Source of the DNA: Enterococcus diestrammenae
GTDB lineage: Bacteria; Bacillota; Bacilli; Lactobacillales; Enterococcaceae
Assembly: GCF_009933255.1 (NCBI RefSeq)
Contig: NZ_MAEI01000010.1
Location: forward strand, 29,694 to 93,693
Reading direction: 5' to 3'
Length of the DNA: 64,000 nt
Both the position numbers and the translations under genes were made by a program. This document shows positions 43,464-52,428 of the stretch, piece by piece. Every line of letters starts with the position of its first letter. Position 1 is the stretch's first letter. Under the pieces are notes generated by a model. The model made no database searches, was not told the origin of the DNA, and worked only from the letters and a program-made list of their open reading frames with translations.

Positions 43464-43619
43464 TTGAATGTCAATAGAGTAAGAGACTATTACATTAATA
43501 ATTTCATATTATTAACTCTTTTTGACTGTTTTTTTCAGTTAACACTCTTCTATGGTTTCAAAAACGAGATAATTACTATACTCAACAGGAAAAATTATTA
43601 TTACATCACAACCATTTGA
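43464..43619 (+). CDS. Possible 51-residue membrane-associated peptide
   Basis: TTG 43464 lies 8 nt after AAAGG. The frame encodes a hydrophobic segment (FILLTLFDCFFQLTLFYGF) and an Asn/Tyr-rich tail. It sits between the secreted peptide gene and the 43751 gene, where an immunity or accessory gene could be expected. Very AT-rich and with a non-ATG start, so it may be chance. Otherwise 43437-43750 shows only two CGTAAT copies 28 bp apart upstream of the next gene. Confidence 0.3.
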   Translation: MNVNRVRDYYINNFILLTLFDCFFQLTLFYGFKNEIITILNRKNYYYITTI

Positions 43620-43750
43620 TGCCGTAATTATTAACTAAAAAAACACTAGTCGTAATCATTCGGAAAGGGGGAAGTATTAAAAAACTATTCTAAGTCTCTC
43701 TACAAAGTAATTGTGTTCCATAGTGATAATTAAACTGGAGGTATGTAAAA

Positions 43751-44371
43751 ATGAAAGCTAAAGTATTATCGGTTTTATCCATTTTTCTAGTTGCATCCAT
43801 TATTTTAGGTGCTGAAATCGGATTGGCTTCAGAACTTAGCCCTACAGAAAAATTCAAAAAAGAGTATGATTCTGCAGTACATCAAGAGTACCTATTAGAT
43901 AGTAATACTGGCGAAAAAAAATACTCCGCTTTTAGTATTGATTCCGCGGGCAATTTAGTTCCAATAACACTTGATGAGTACTCTGAAATCATTGAATTTC
44001 AAAATGATTCCGTCGAAAATATTTCTAGCGAAGAACCTATCTCATTAAATCAACCAATTTTACGTTCTCCGACAACTTGGAAAGTTTATCGATATAGTGG
44101 TCAAAAAGGTAAGTCAGTTGTCAATGGTTCCCGTGTAAAAGTTTCACCTGATTTGAAGGGGCCAGGAACCATTTCATCAGGTCAAAGTGTAACAATTACT
44201 CATAGCTTTGGTGGTTCTTTTGGGACTACATTAAGTGATAAAATAAAAGCCAGTGCAACTTTTACATGGAATAAAAGTGCAGCTTCTTCGATAACTTTTT
44301 CAGGGAGTTTCAGAGTTCCTTCTGGTAAAATTGGTTATGTCGGTTTTACACCATACTTAAATAAAACTTGA
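43751..44371 (+). CDS. Secreted protein of unknown function (locus 2), maybe C-terminally truncated
   Basis: 206 residues behind TGGAGG. Signal peptide 1-26 (FLVASIILGAEIGLAS), then an acidic linker and, from about residue 110, a Gly/Ser/Thr-rich beta domain (SGQSVTITHSFGGSFGTTLS, AASSITFSGSFRVPSGKIGY). It stops shortly after YVGFTPYLNKT, in mid-strand, which suggests loss of a C-terminal piece. Its place matches that of the broken secreted-protein gene in locus 1, but the two are not alignable. A surface or secreted effector controlled by the TCS is inferred. Confidence 0.6.
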   Translation: MKAKVLSVLSIFLVASIILGAEIGLASELSPTEKFKKEYDSAVHQEYLLDSNTGEKKYSAFSIDSAGNLVPITLDEYSEIIEFQNDSVENISSEEPISLNQPILRSPTTWKVYRYSGQKGKSVVNGSRVKVSPDLKGPGTISSGQSVTITHSFGGSFGTTLSDKIKASATFTWNKSAASSITFSGSFRVPSGKIGYVGFTPYLNKT

Positions 44372-44451
44372 CAGCCTTCACTCGACTATTTTCAGCTATT
44401 TAGGTTATTCCATGCTAACCAGATCACTTACTTTTCTCCGGAGGTGTTTCC

Positions 44452-44901
44452 ATGAAAAACAAAAAACAATGGTGGGTGCTGGCACTATTACTACTTGCTA
44501 CAGGTCTTTTCATTGGCGGTTGCTCCCACTTTTCTGCAAGTAACAAAACTCAAGAGACGGAAACAACGTTGAGTCCGACACCAGAAATCAACATGGCGCA
44601 GCTCAAAGCAAAACTGTCCAATGAAATTACTGGTGCTGATGATACCCCGTCTATCGTCAGTATGCTTGCCTATGACAGCAAACGTGTTTTTGGCCTATAC
44701 GCTGTCAAAGATTCGCAAACGGTTAAAAATGTCATTTTTCGCGCCGAATATACCGACAATGGTTCAATCGAAAAAGCTGAATTTATAACTACTGATAAAG
44801 ATTACCAAGAGTTTGTTCCAGAAATTTCCGCTTTTTTGGATAAAAATTTGATTGATTTGGTGGCAGACAATACAAGCATCTTGGAAAACGAATCTCCCTA
44901 A
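44452..44901 (+). CDS. Lipoprotein of unknown function (locus 2)
   Basis: 149 residues behind CGGAGG. Lipobox LFIGGC at about residues 19-24, Ser/Thr/Glu-rich linker, then a soluble domain (VSMLAYDSKRVFGLYAVKDS, FITTDKDYQEFVPEISAFL). Last gene before the terminator that closes the locus. A cell-surface immunity protein for a locus product is possible; no family is recognised. Confidence 0.65.
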   Translation: MKNKKQWWVLALLLLATGLFIGGCSHFSASNKTQETETTLSPTPEINMAQLKAKLSNEITGADDTPSIVSMLAYDSKRVFGLYAVKDSQTVKNVIFRAEYTDNGSIEKAEFITTDKDYQEFVPEISAFLDKNLIDLVADNTSILENESP

Positions 44902-44935
44902 ATTGATTACTAAAATTGATTTTAGTTGGTTTAAA

Positions 44936-44987
44936 AGACGTGTAAGGAAGGCGGCCTCGATGCCGCCTTCCTTACACGTCTGTTTTT
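44936..44987 (+). terminator. Terminator closing locus 2
   Basis: A 20-bp perfect stem beginning AGACGTGTAAGG with a 6-base loop, followed by GTTTTT. The stem base AAAAGACGTGT is shared with the terminator closing locus 1 (10567). Confidence 0.9.
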
Positions 44988-45000
44988 ATTTATAAATTCA

Positions 45001-46344
45001 TCATTTCCCGGTTACTTCCTGATCCAACAACCGGTTCTGCCCAGCAATTTGTTGGATAGCGGTGATGTCTTGGGTGACTTCCAGACACCCCAGATAGTTT
45101 CCGGCGTCATCTTTTAAAGCAAAGTAGCGAATGTAAATCTTTCGGTCTTGGATGTCGATCCAAAAATCGGCGGTTTCTCGGGCCCCACTGCGGAAATCAT
45201 CCAAAATTTGTTGGACGATGTGCATGCTTTTTGGTGGGTGGCAGTTGACCACTTCTCGGCCGATGACGGATTTTGTCCGGGGGAAGACCCGCTTTTTGCC
45301 TTCAGAGAAAAAGCGCACCCGTTCATCAGCATCCACAAAGGTTAAATCGACGGGTAAGGTTTGGAAGATCGCCAACAGCTGTTCCAATTTCAAAATACCT
45401 GTCGGAAAAACCACGGTCTCCGGATTGGCTCCTTGTTCCCAGTCGTAATGCTCAGAAGTTGTTTCCTCAGTTGTTGAGGCTTCGGCAGCGAGACCATCAG
45501 CGATGCCTTCAGTGGTTTCCTTGGCTTGTTGGATGGCAGCCAAGCGCGCCGGTTCCCGTTCTACCTCTTTGACCAAGGCTGCCTCAGATGGATGCCATGG
45601 CAGTGGTTCAGGAATAAAAGCAAAGCCGATATCAAAGCTGTCGGCAGCAATGTTTTCCCAATCCCGCAGGCTAAAGACATCCAAAGTCATCGGCACCATG
45701 ATAGCCTCTTCTTTGAAAATCATTTCCTCGATTTCGTTTTTGAGGGTCACCCATTTTTCTGATAATGGATTAAAGGCTGCTCGATCGTTGGCGAGGTATT
45801 GTTGTAGACTCTTCAATTGGTCTCGGACATCATCGTCTACGCCCCACATGACTTGAGGCGGAGCTGTGATTCCATATTTTTCCATGAAGGAGAAAATCAA
45901 GGTTTCCTTGCGAGCGTAATGCTTGTCCAATTGTCCTAAATCCGTTAAAGCTGCTATCAGTCGTTCTTTTACTGACCAGTCGCCTTTTTGAATTTTGGTC
46001 ATCAAGCCATCGATTTCGTCGGTTAGTAAGGATTGTAATACTTGATTTTCCAGTTTTAAGGTGTGTACGGGATGACCTGGTTGTTCATGCTCGTAGCTGG
46101 ATTGATGGATTTCGTTGATGGCACCTTTAAAGACCGCTGCGTGGATATTACACAGTCTTTGAATCTCCGAAGCCGGCAATCCCCCTTGAATCAACGCTTT
46201 TTCGGCTGAAGTAATCTCCGTGACATCTACGCCATCAAATTCTTCGCTAAATAAGCGTTTGGCTTCTTCAAAATCGCCTCCTTCATGTAAAAGTGTCAAA
46301 ATTTCCACAATCCGTGCTTGACGTTGTGCTTTGCTTTCTTCCAT
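45001..46344 (-). CDS. DUF438 protein: hemerythrin-like plus PAS sensor
   Basis: 447 residues. DUF438 N-terminus (about 10-80, IVEILTLLHEGGDFEEAKRLF), hemerythrin-like His/Glu-rich region about 85-220 (HQSSYEHEQPGHPVHTL, LDKHYARKETLIFSFMEKYG), then a PAS domain (LPVDLTFVDADERVRFFSEG, RYFALKDDAGNYLGCLEVTQDI). A cytoplasmic redox or NO sensor candidate. It is 12 bp downstream of the DUF1858 gene, a standard pairing. Confidence 0.9.
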   Translation of the reverse strand: MEESKAQRQARIVEILTLLHEGGDFEEAKRLFSEEFDGVDVTEITSAEKALIQGGLPASEIQRLCNIHAAVFKGAINEIHQSSYEHEQPGHPVHTLKLENQVLQSLLTDEIDGLMTKIQKGDWSVKERLIAALTDLGQLDKHYARKETLIFSFMEKYGITAPPQVMWGVDDDVRDQLKSLQQYLANDRAAFNPLSEKWVTLKNEIEEMIFKEEAIMVPMTLDVFSLRDWENIAADSFDIGFAFIPEPLPWHPSEAALVKEVEREPARLAAIQQAKETTEGIADGLAAEASTTEETTSEHYDWEQGANPETVVFPTGILKLEQLLAIFQTLPVDLTFVDADERVRFFSEGKKRVFPRTKSVIGREVVNCHPPKSMHIVQQILDDFRSGARETADFWIDIQDRKIYIRYFALKDDAGNYLGCLEVTQDITAIQQIAGQNRLLDQEVTGK

Positions 46345-46356
46345 ATAAAGCCCCTC

Positions 46357-46578
46357 CTAGATTAGTTCAAAACCAGCTGCCGCAAAAGCTGCGGTGACGT
46401 TTTCCATGGGGATTTTTTTCAGTTGCGCCCCTTTATCGATGGTCATATAGCGCCCCGCTGTCGCCAGCATTCCTGGCTGGGCAATCTGGGCAAATCCCAA
46501 TTGAATCATGATTTCTTTGACTTCGGGATAGGTTTTGACGATGTCGTAAAGGGAGCTAGTCAGTGGGATACGAATCAT
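46357..46578 (-). CDS. DUF1858-domain protein
   Basis: 73 residues with IVKTYPEVKEIMIQLGFAQI and the PGMLATAGRYMTI segment typical of DUF1858. First gene of the DUF1858/DUF438 operon; the family is often associated with hybrid-cluster or ScdA-like iron-centre repair proteins, function unproven. Confidence 0.85.
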   Translation of the reverse strand: MIRIPLTSSLYDIVKTYPEVKEIMIQLGFAQIAQPGMLATAGRYMTIDKGAQLKKIPMENVTAAFAAAGFELI

Positions 46579-46833
46579 TTTAGGCCCTCCTCAGCTATCG
46601 AGAAACGGTCAAAAAAACTTTTTTCTCGAGTCTTTTGATTATTGAGAATTTTTCTCACTTGCCCCTAGTGTACGTTATTTTGATAGCCCCGCCGATTAGG
46701 GGACTCCCTATACTTTCTGTCGAGCATGAGCAAGTTTGTTGGGTCCCATTCCAATTCGTGATACTGTTTAATTGTAGTAAAAAACCTACAAGTGGTAGGT
46801 AACGGAAAATCAGTCAGAAAGGATGAAACATCA

Positions 46834-47244
46834 ATGTCTAAGAAAATTTCATTGTCGACAGTTGTCAATACTGGCGGTCGCGAAGGAGAAAGCAAGTCCG
46901 TCACAGGCTATTTAAACGTCAAAACTACTCAAACTAAAAAAGAAGGGTATACAAACCCCGAAGAACTATTTGCGGCTGGCTTGACCGCCTGCTTCAACGG
47001 CGCCATGAGCTTTCCTCTAGAACGGGACGGCTTGGGAGACAAAGTTCGCACTGTACGAGCTGAAGTCAGCTTACTGGGGGACTTACCGGATTTCACCACA
47101 TTACACCTAGCTGTTACTCTTATCGGTCATATCGACGGCCTCAGCAAAGAAGACACGTTAAAATATATGAAAGAAACTGAAGACATCTGTCCTTATACCA
47201 AAGCGATTAAAGGCAATGTAGAAATTACCTTCGATGCGGAATAA
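46834..47244 (+). CDS. Organic hydroperoxide resistance protein (Ohr/OsmC)
   Basis: 136 residues from ATG 46834 with AAAGGATG upstream; the upstream in-frame residues read across the promoter. The two redox cysteines are present: TACFNGAM (C1, near residue 54) and DICPYTKAI (C2, near 117). The first motif is ACF rather than the usual CCF-type. Reduces organic hydroperoxides with thiols in the cytoplasm. Monocistronic. Confidence 0.9.
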   Translation: MSKKISLSTVVNTGGREGESKSVTGYLNVKTTQTKKEGYTNPEELFAAGLTACFNGAMSFPLERDGLGDKVRTVRAEVSLLGDLPDFTTLHLAVTLIGHIDGLSKEDTLKYMKETEDICPYTKAIKGNVEITFDAE

Positions 47245-47263
47245 GTTTCCTTCATTCACTAAG

Positions 47264-47586
47264 AAAACCGGCCGTTCTTGCTTCCAGAGAGTGCCTCGGG
47301 TGGTAGTGGGACCGGTAAATGCCAACTAAAGAACCGTTGTCATTTTGCTAGCTCATCTTAGCGATTTCTGCTTAGATGAACTGTATGCGTCATGCTTCTG
47401 ATAGCTCCTTGCCGAAGTCAAACTTGTTGTAAGTCCAACAAAATCGTTGGACAACAACAAGTAATTTGCTAGTTCATCTTAGCGCTCTCTGCTTAGATGC
47501 AACTGTATGCGCAATGGTCTTTTAGCCCTCGGACATCCTTAACACTACACCCGAGGCATTCTCCTCCAGCAAGTCCGGCCTGTTTT
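47264..47586. repeat. 323-nt structured element with long terminal inverted repeats
   Basis: The ends 47264-47308 and 47543-47586 form a near-continuous stem of about 40 bp (AAAAC/GTTTT, GGCCG/CGGCC, CTTGCT/AGCAAG, GAGAGTGCCTCGGGTG / CACCCGAGGCATTCTC, TAGTG/CACTA). Inside are two 50-bp imperfect direct repeats (47344-47393, 47465-47516), each with a small hairpin and CTGTATGCG, and between them a perfect two-part hairpin at 47422-47462. It could be a large non-coding RNA or a MITE. I recognise no known family. Confidence 0.65.
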
Positions 47587-48765
47587 ATCGATAAGCGATT
47601 TATTCCTTTTACTTCGTAAATCTAGCAAATTATTTTCTTGTAGGGAAGCACATGTACCGTGAAAAAGATGAGATTTAGCAGAGTAGAATTGGATTGACAG
47701 TAGCTCTAATGATGCGTAATGAATTACTTAGAGTTGTGGTGCTTGCACCACTTACTCTAAGTTTGAATGCGCAAGGCAAAAGACAAACAGATTTTTCGTT
47801 TGGCTTTTGCCGGTCTAGCTACCGTCAACCTAATTCCTATGGAGCTAAATTTCACCTTTTTCGGGCATCACAATGTTAGCATGATAGGCCACTTAATTAC
47901 TGATACATCAATCTTTTTGGAGCTTAATTTTTTATAAGTTCTTTATCTATAAGAAAACAGACGACCTCTAAAATCGGTCGTCTGTTTTTATTAGCTTTGA
48001 TGTTGTCAATTTTACGGAAGCCCTTCTTTTCAGAACCTCTTTGGCAAAGGCCTGAATGCCTCCCTCTTTCGTCACACACCCTAGCAGGCTTTCAAGAGGC
48101 AATCTTAAAAATAAGTATCTCTCACATTAATCTTCTTACAAAAAAACATCCGAAAAGTAGCTTCCCCGAATAACTTCCGAGAGGCTTCTTTTCGAACGTA
48201 TTAGAGAATTGCAGGATGAGAAAAAGAGCCCCTGATACACCGAAGACCACAGTGCTAAGAAAAGTGGTCATTTGATCTTCTACAAGCCCATTGCTACCAT
48301 ACTTAGGGGTGGATCTTGGATAGCAAGATAGCACAAAGCATGACAAATGCTTTGGGGGAAGTGGATTTGCAAAGAGATTTCGCAAGGCTAGTACGAGGCT
48401 TCGTACATCTCCTTGATTGTTTTTTCGAAAGCTATATCAAGGGAATCCTTCATCCATTAAAACAACTACTCCTAATATTAATTATAAAAATACGCAAGCG
48501 TTTTCACAATCTTTTATTTATAAATATGTTATTTCGCATAATCCTTTGACTAGTTTTAGGAAACAGCGGCGACTATTTTGTTTATAGCAGTCAGTTGATG
48601 ATAAAAATGCCTGTTTGCCAATGACTGAATTTTATGCCAACTGGTAGTTATTCCGTCATCAAAAACTAGTTAACAGAATCTTTGGTCGGTACAATCAAAA
48701 AAAATAGAACGATAAGCCTTTCGCACTTATCGTTCTTCCATTGCTTCAAATTCATACTATTTTAC
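47587..48765. other. Gene-poor stretch
   Basis: About 1.2 kb without a convincing gene. It holds hairpins at 47726-47762 (ACTTAGAGT / ACTCTAAGT with TGGTGC / GCACCA) and 47775-47811 (GGCAAAAG / CTTTTGCC), a strong terminator-like stem at 47957-47990 (ACAGACGACC / GGTCGTCTGT + TTTTT) and the terminator at 48706. An 87-codon minus-strand frame at 48122-48385 includes one hydrophobic segment but lacks a clear ribosome binding site; it may be a gene relic. Confidence 0.45.
48706..48736 (-). terminator. Terminator of the histidine operon
   Basis: AGAACGATAAG / CTTATCGTTCT stem, 30 bp past the stop of the last his gene on the minus strand. Confidence 0.8.
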
Positions 48766-49596
48766 TTATACTAATGAAAATTGCTGAAATTCTCCATCTT
48801 TTAACTGCATTGTTTCCTGGAAGCCTAGCCTTTGTAGCATTGTCTTCGTTTCCGAAAAACGATAATCGATGGTCTTGGTCTCGTGGCTGTCGCTGGTAAT
48901 GATGATCGGTGTCTTACGTTGCTGCAAATCTTGCAACAGTACCTCCGCTGGATAGGGTCGCTGCGTCCAGCCACGGCTCATTCCCCCAGTGTTGACTTCC
49001 ACCATGCCATCCCAGGTTTTCAACTGCTGAGAAATTTCTGCCAAGACTTCTCGTGCCAATTGGTCATACTGGCGCTGGTTGTCTTCAGTGAGATACTGTA
49101 GTTGGTCATTAAACTTGGTAATCAAGTCAAAATGCCCCACAATCAAGGGTTGATTTTGCGTCACATGTTGTAAGACTAGCCGATAATAGTCTTCCGCCAT
49201 CTTCAAAAAATCCCCACCAAACCAATGATTCAGCGTCCACTGGAAACTTTCGGGGCTTTCATCCACACTGCGGTACACGCCATTCCGTGGGGTAAAATAG
49301 TGAACGGAACCGATGAAATAATCATAGCCATTGATGGGCGGCGGACTGAAATAATCCCACTCCAATCCACATTTGATAGCAAGCTTGCCAGCCATTTTCT
49401 CCGCCAACGATCGCACCGCTTGCTGGTAACCTGGCTGATCTGTCAGCCCGATACAGCCAGGATCAAAAGGGGCATAAGAGTGAGAGGTGAACCCCAAATC
49501 TGTCATCCCTGCAGCTAGCCCGCTTGCTGCCATTTCCGCTAGGGTATTTTTGCCATCACACCAAGTGGAATGGGTATGAACATTGGAATAAAACAT
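48766..49596 (-). CDS. hisJ: Histidinol-phosphatase, PHP family
   Basis: 276 residues from ATG 49596 (NVHTHSTWCDGKNTL). PHP metal motifs: HTHSTWCDG, GLEWDYF, VGHFDLI, and a C-terminal TSDSHETKTIDY. Converts histidinol phosphate to histidinol, the step between HisC and HisD. Last gene of the operon, 10 bp from hisIE. The PHP-type (HisK/HisJ) enzyme replaces the HAD-type phosphatase, which is absent from HisB here. Confidence 0.92.
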   Translation of the reverse strand: MFYSNVHTHSTWCDGKNTLAEMAASGLAAGMTDLGFTSHSYAPFDPGCIGLTDQPGYQQAVRSLAEKMAGKLAIKCGLEWDYFSPPPINGYDYFIGSVHYFTPRNGVYRSVDESPESFQWTLNHWFGGDFLKMAEDYYRLVLQHVTQNQPLIVGHFDLITKFNDQLQYLTEDNQRQYDQLAREVLAEISQQLKTWDGMVEVNTGGMSRGWTQRPYPAEVLLQDLQQRKTPIIITSDSHETKTIDYRFSETKTMLQRLGFQETMQLKDGEFQQFSLV

Positions 49597-49606
49597 CTGC
49601 CACACC

Positions 49607-50254
49607 TCACTTCATGGTTTCTTGTTTGACTTTTTTGTCCACCACTTGTCGTTTGGAGAGTTCCGCCATGACGTCAGCCGGCAGGATTTCGTTGTTAGCC
49701 ATCAAGACCAATAAGTGATAGATCAAATCGGCAATCTCATAGGTCGTCTCTGCTTTGCTCGCTTTCATGGCACCGATGACGACCTCTGTCGCTTCTTCAC
49801 CGATTTTCTTCAAAATCTTTTCGTTACCCTTAGAGAAAAGATAGCTGGTATAGCTTTTTTCTTGAGGATTGGTTTTACGCCCAAGAATTAGTTCGTAAAG
49901 ATCTTGCACTGAAAATTCCTGTTGCCCATCGGCTTTGAAAATGTCATTGAAGAAACATGATTCCGCATTGGTGTGGCAAGCAGGACCGGCTTTGATGACT
50001 TTGGCCACCAAAGAATCCTTGTCACAATCGGCTTTTAGCGTCACCAATTGCTGGGTATTGCCACTGGTTTCTCCTTTGCGCCAAAGTTCTTGGCGACTGC
50101 GGGAGTAAAAAGTCATCTGTTGATCGTTCAAAGTTTTCTCAAGGCTTTCAGTGTTCATATAAGCCACCGTCAGCACTTCATTGGTATAAAAATCTTGGAC
50201 AACACAAGGAATCAGTCCTTGGTCATCGAATTTTAGTTCTTGAATATTTATCAT
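49607..50254 (-). CDS. hisIE: Phosphoribosyl-AMP cyclohydrolase / phosphoribosyl-ATP pyrophosphatase
   Basis: About 215 residues. HisI domain 1-110 with VLTVAYMN, FYSRSRQELWRKGETSGN and the zinc cysteines (LKADCDKDSL, GPACHTNAESCFF). HisE domain 120-210 with SYTSYLFSKGNEKILKKIGEE and a TEVVIGA metal helix. Catalyses the second and third steps of histidine synthesis. A 63-bp gap separates it from hisF. Confidence 0.95.
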   Translation of the reverse strand: MINIQELKFDDQGLIPCVVQDFYTNEVLTVAYMNTESLEKTLNDQQMTFYSRSRQELWRKGETSGNTQQLVTLKADCDKDSLVAKVIKAGPACHTNAESCFFNDIFKADGQQEFSVQDLYELILGRKTNPQEKSYTSYLFSKGNEKILKKIGEEATEVVIGAMKASKAETTYEIADLIYHLLVLMANNEILPADVMAELSKRQVVDKKVKQETMK

Positions 50255-50317
50255 GGAAAGCATCCTTTCTTATCTTGCTGCTGGCTTTCTTTTTGAACTA
50301 GTAGCGTACCCGTCTCG

Positions 50318-51073
50318 TTATATCCGAGTAGGAATCCCTTGAGCCTTCAGATACGCTTTTAGCTTAGGAATCGGAATCTCATCATAATGGAAAATGGAGG
50401 CCGCCAACCCCGCATCAATCCGAGGGTTTTCAAACAACTCCTTGAAGTCTGCCAATTTCCCCGCCCCGCCAGAAGCGATGATTGGCAGTTGCGTGCTATC
50501 AGAAACTGCCTGCAACAATTTGCGGTCGAAGCCACTTTTGACGCCATCGGTATCCATGCTGTTAATGACCAATTCACCGGCACCGAGCGCTTCTCCTTGT
50601 TTGATCCATTCCAAAGCATCGATACCGGTATCTACGCGCCCGCCTTGGGTAAAGACATGCCAGCTGTCCCCGACTTTTTTGATATCTACGGAAAGCACCA
50701 CACATTGAGAGCCGTAACGTTCGGCGCCTTCTTTGATTAACTGGGGATTTTTGACCGCACCAGAATTGACGCTGACTTTATCCGCCCCGCATTTCAGCAC
50801 TCGGTCAAAATCGGCCACCGTGTTGATGCCACCACCTACCGTTAAGGGGATAAAGACTTGGGAAGCCACGTCTTTTAAGATATCCGTGAAAATCCCCCGA
50901 GCTTCGTGGGAGGCTGTGATATCATAAAAAACCAACTCATCGGCACCGGCTTCATTGTATTTTTTCGCCATAGCTACAGGATCGGCTACGTCTTTGATTC
51001 CTTCAAAATTAACGCCCTTAACCACCCGGCCATCCCGGACATCTAAACAAGGAATAATGCGTTTGGAAATCAT
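50318..51073 (-). CDS. hisF: Imidazole glycerol phosphate synthase, cyclase subunit
   Basis: 251 residues from ATG 51073. Catalytic D in IIPCLDVRDGRVVKG and D in LVINSMDTDGVKSGFD; phosphate sites GGGINTVADF and IASGGAGKLADF. Forms the glutaminase-cyclase complex with HisH. Overlaps hisA by 4 nt. Confidence 0.97.
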   Translation of the reverse strand: MISKRIIPCLDVRDGRVVKGVNFEGIKDVADPVAMAKKYNEAGADELVFYDITASHEARGIFTDILKDVASQVFIPLTVGGGINTVADFDRVLKCGADKVSVNSGAVKNPQLIKEGAERYGSQCVVLSVDIKKVGDSWHVFTQGGRVDTGIDALEWIKQGEALGAGELVINSMDTDGVKSGFDRKLLQAVSDSTQLPIIASGGAGKLADFKELFENPRIDAGLAASIFHYDEIPIPKLKAYLKAQGIPTRI

Positions 51074-51792
51074 CGACTCGCCTCCTTTGCCGTAGTCAAG
51101 CAATCCTCCAAGGTCAACGTGCCACTGTAAATGGCTTTGCCAACGATGGCACCGTATGTCTCAACTTGGGCCAGCTGGCGAATATCGGTCAAAGATGCCA
51201 CACCACCAGAAGCCACGATATCCAATCCCAATTGATTCAACCGTTGATACATAGCTACGTCGATGCCTTTGCCGGTACCGTCTTTGGCGATATCTGTGTA
51301 GATAATCGTCTTACAGCCCCAGTCGGCGAGTTGTTGGCAAAAGTCATCTGCCCGGGTTTCAGTGGTTTCCAACCAACCTGCCACCGCCACCATGCCGTCA
51401 CGTGCATCGACACCGACAGCGATTTTTTCACCATATTTGGCTAGCATTTCTTTGGCAAAGGTCGGATTCTTTTGCGCAATCGTCCCTAAAATGACCCGAT
51501 TGACTCCTGCTGCGAGCACGTCTTCGATATCGGCTTCCGTACGAATGCCACCACCAAGTTCTACAAACAAATCCGTCTCGGCCACAATCCGACGAACCAC
51601 ATCAAAATGTACTTTGGTCCCAACTTTAGCGCCGTTTAAGTCCACCAAATGTAGATGGGTCGCCCCTTTTTGTTGAAATTCCTTAGCAAAAACCACTGGG
51701 TCATCCCCGAAAACTTGCTGTTGTTGATAATCTCCTTGGTAAAGACGCACCACTTTGCCGTCAAGTAAATCAATGGCTGGTAAAATAATCAT
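51070..51792 (-). CDS. hisA: ProFAR isomerase
   Basis: 240 residues from ATG 51792. Paralogous (beta/alpha)8 barrel to HisF: IILPAIDLLDGKVVRLYQGD with the catalytic D, VELGGGIRTEADIEDVL, TDIAKDGTGKG and VASGGVASLTDI. Isomerises ProFAR to PRFAR. Overlaps hisH by 4 nt. Confidence 0.97.
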   Translation of the reverse strand: MIILPAIDLLDGKVVRLYQGDYQQQQVFGDDPVVFAKEFQQKGATHLHLVDLNGAKVGTKVHFDVVRRIVAETDLFVELGGGIRTEADIEDVLAAGVNRVILGTIAQKNPTFAKEMLAKYGEKIAVGVDARDGMVAVAGWLETTETRADDFCQQLADWGCKTIIYTDIAKDGTGKGIDVAMYQRLNQLGLDIVASGGVASLTDIRQLAQVETYGAIVGKAIYSGTLTLEDCLTTAKEASR

Positions 51793-52412
51793 GCTGTCAC
51801 CTCCGCAAATGCTTTTAGTAGCGCTAAGCCACAATGGCCGCTTTTTTCCGGGTGAAACTGGGTACCAAAGACGTTGCCATTTTGGACAATTCCCGTCACT
51901 GCCACGCCATAGTCACTATCAGCCACCAGGTTTTCTTGACAATCCGTGGCATAAAAACTGTGGACATAGTAAAACTGATCTTGGTCCTTGATATATTTCA
52001 AAAGAGGGCTCTCTTTCCGAAAAGTGATGGGATTCCAGCCAATATGAGGAACCTTCAACTCGCTACCCGCTTTGGCAAATGCTTCCGCCAGGGAAACCAC
52101 TCTCCCTGGCACCAAGCCTAGCCCTGCGTGGATGCCAAATTCTTCGCTGGAATCAAACAACAGCTGCATCCCCAAGCAAATCCCCAATAAGGGCTTGCCC
52201 GATTGCGCCAACTCAATAACCGTTTGATCCAAGCCATTTTCCTTTAGTTTCCCCATCGCGTCAGCAAAAGCTCCCACCCCGGGTAAGATCACTTGGTCAG
52301 CGGCTTTTAGCTTAGCCGCATCACCGGTGACTTCACTTTCAATCCCTAACATCGTCAGAGAACTCGTCAAACTAAATAAATTCCCCACACCATAATCGAC
52401 AATGGCAATCAT
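51789..52412 (-). CDS. hisH: Imidazole glycerol phosphate synthase, glutaminase subunit
   Basis: 207 residues from ATG 52412. Class I amidotransferase triad: nucleophile C in LLGICLGMQLLF, H and E in GTQFHPEKSG. N-terminus IAIVDYGVGNLFSLTSSL. Supplies ammonia to HisF. 16 bp downstream of hisB. Confidence 0.97.
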   Translation of the reverse strand: MIAIVDYGVGNLFSLTSSLTMLGIESEVTGDAAKLKAADQVILPGVGAFADAMGKLKENGLDQTVIELAQSGKPLLGICLGMQLLFDSSEEFGIHAGLGLVPGRVVSLAEAFAKAGSELKVPHIGWNPITFRKESPLLKYIKDQDQFYYVHSFYATDCQENLVADSDYGVAVTGIVQNGNVFGTQFHPEKSGHCGLALLKAFAEVTA

Positions 52413-52428
52413 CCGCCTCGCCCCTTTC

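Noticed and set aside
43621..43660. CGTAAT repeats upstream of the 43751 gene as a LytTR site
   Set aside because: Period is 28 bp, not 21, and the motif differs from those in the divergent promoters.
47281..47320. T-box-like GGGTGG in the 323-nt element
   Set aside because: The full T-box sequence and a specifier loop are missing, no amino acid gene follows, and the segment is part of the terminal stem.
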